Shown here in pieces: positions 62,438-63,057 of a stretch of 63,057 bases of DNA. Source of the DNA: JABDGC01 sp964466595 (lineage in GTDB: Bacteria > Pseudomonadota > Gammaproteobacteria > DSM-16500); contig CAYXNR010000006.1 of NCBI GenBank assembly GCA_964466595.1, positions 1-63,057 of the forward strand, written 5' to 3'. Positions within the stretch are counted from its first letter, which is position 1. Every line of letters begins with the position of its first letter. The notes below the pieces were generated by a model, which saw only the letters and a program-made list of their open reading frames with translations, did not search any database and had not been told where the DNA came from. The position numbers and the translations under genes were made by a program.

Positions 62438-62977
62438 ATGCCAAGTTTGCTTGATCAAAATTTGCCCTCAATTCAAGAAAATCTTATATCCTCTCTGATG
62501 GAAATGAACAATAGCGGCCTTTTAACATATCTTATTCAAGAACTGAAGGGAAGAGAAATCAACCCGACACAGGAAGCAGCGGTTTTTATTTTAATTTCCC
62601 TCATTATTTATTATTATCCGCCAATCATCAACCATCCGCAGCGACAAAAACTCGAACAGCTCTATGATTATTGTTTCTCCATGTGCTCTTCACAGGAATT
62701 ATTCACTATTTTAGAAAAACCTGAAAATGCTCAGGTAAAAATCTTGCTTTCTCAATATCTGAAACAGCTACTCGGCGCCAAGCCTTCTAACAAGAAAAAT
62801 ACCTCGCCTAAAAATCATCTTCTCGATAGCTATACCGGTTTTTTACTTCAGAGCTTTGATCCGCAAAGCAAAGAAAAACCGCCTCTGCTTAATTTTCTGC
62901 TTGATGATTATGCTAAATTTGTAGCAGAGATCGATCAAAGCGATAAAACCTCTAAAAGACCGACGCAAAAAGATTAG
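62438..62977 (+). CDS. hypothetical protein
   Basis: 179 residues from ATG 62438; a GTG nine bases earlier is also in frame, but GTGGGA placed before the ATG fits better. A central hydrophobic stretch AAVFILISLIIYYYPPII may be a membrane helix or a buried core. The remainder is predicted helical, with a lysine-rich linker (KPSNKKNTSPKN). I recognise no family. A 13-base palindrome ATATTATTAATAT (62401-62413) lies in the shared promoter region with sdhE. Confidence 0.55.
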   Translation: MPSLLDQNLPSIQENLISSLMEMNNSGLLTYLIQELKGREINPTQEAAVFILISLIIYYYPPIINHPQRQKLEQLYDYCFSMCSSQELFTILEKPENAQVKILLSQYLKQLLGAKPSNKKNTSPKNHLLDSYTGFLLQSFDPQSKEKPPLLNFLLDDYAKFVAEIDQSDKTSKRPTQKD

Positions 62978-62980
62978 CCC

Positions 62981-63057
62981 TGTCATTCTGAGCGAGCCCC
63001 TGTCATCCTGAGCGCAGCGAAGGATCTGAATTGTCAATGAAATACAGATTCTTCGCT
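62981..63057. repeat. dispersed palindromic repeat, second copy (cut by window end)
   Basis: TGTCATCCTGAGCG...AGCGAAGGATCTGAATT...TACAGATTCTTCGCT matches the core at 12542-12600 almost base for base, and again a partial copy (TGTCATTCTGAGCG, 62981-62994) precedes it. The right arm lies beyond the window. Confidence 0.85.

Noticed and set aside
1..63057. CRISPR arrays, tRNA or rRNA genes, complete insertion sequences, prophage genes
   Set aside because: None seen on reading both strands; the repeats present do not have CRISPR spacing and no transposase or integrase motif was found.

Overview
The window reads as a chromosomal stretch of a gammaproteobacterium with the look of the order Legionellales (Coxiella/Legionella/Rickettsiella relatives). 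The reasons are: the housekeeping order sdhE-ygfX-lepA-lepB-rnc-era-recO-pdxJ; a cydABX-hemF cluster; several eukaryotic-like or very large proteins of no known family (a 4771-residue SecA-like protein, a Ras-like GTPase protein, a 706-residue helical protein); and two promoters with a tandem repeat resembling the PmrA box that controls Dot/Icm effector genes in Legionella and Coxiella. The genus cannot be fixed from the sequence alone.

Layout. 1-3500: a small repeat-containing protein gene behind a PmrA-like promoter, then ssrA (tmRNA), then an AbiE-type toxin-antitoxin pair and a truncated DUF2971 gene. The last three look like cargo inserted at the 3' end of ssrA. A short DUF1328 membrane gene closes the region. 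3743-9224: a Pls/PosA-type peptide synthetase (adenylation, carrier, membrane and acyltransferase-like C-terminal part), broken by one frameshift, followed by a secreted TPR/beta-barrel protein. 9239-27066: a mixture of transporters (Nramp-like, MFS, DAACS, LysP-like, CPA2 antiporter), a FadL-type porin with a frameshifted signal peptide, small membrane proteins, an aldo/keto reductase, and two effector-like genes. 27283-41598: one reading frame of 4771 codons with a SecA-type helicase core in its middle and repeated modules around it. 41595-48231: hemF, cydX, cydB and cydA on the minus strand, diverging from acnA. 48336-51372: a hybrid HK-REC-HK kinase behind the second PmrA-like promoter, with a possible 32-codon leader ORF. 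51474-62387: a tightly packed minus-strand run, sdhE-ygfX-lepA-lepB-rnc-era-recO-pdxJ-gltX-cysS-yadG-yadH, most genes overlapping by 1-20 bases. 62438-63057: an unknown gene and a dispersed palindromic repeat also found at 12.5 kb.

How the genes fit together. cydABX with hemF couples a haem-rich quinol oxidase to an oxygen-dependent step of haem synthesis. The peptide synthetase carries a hand-read lysine-like specificity code and sits next to an outer-membrane-type barrel, which suggests a cationic isopeptide polymer and perhaps its export. The giant SecA-like protein, the GTPase and the PmrA-box gene form a plausible host-interaction set.

Assembly caution. A 10-base N run at 56513-56522 lies inside pdxJ. 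The two flanks encode the same hexapeptide with different codons, so this join needs checking. I saw no tRNA, rRNA, CRISPR array, complete transposase or integrase gene.
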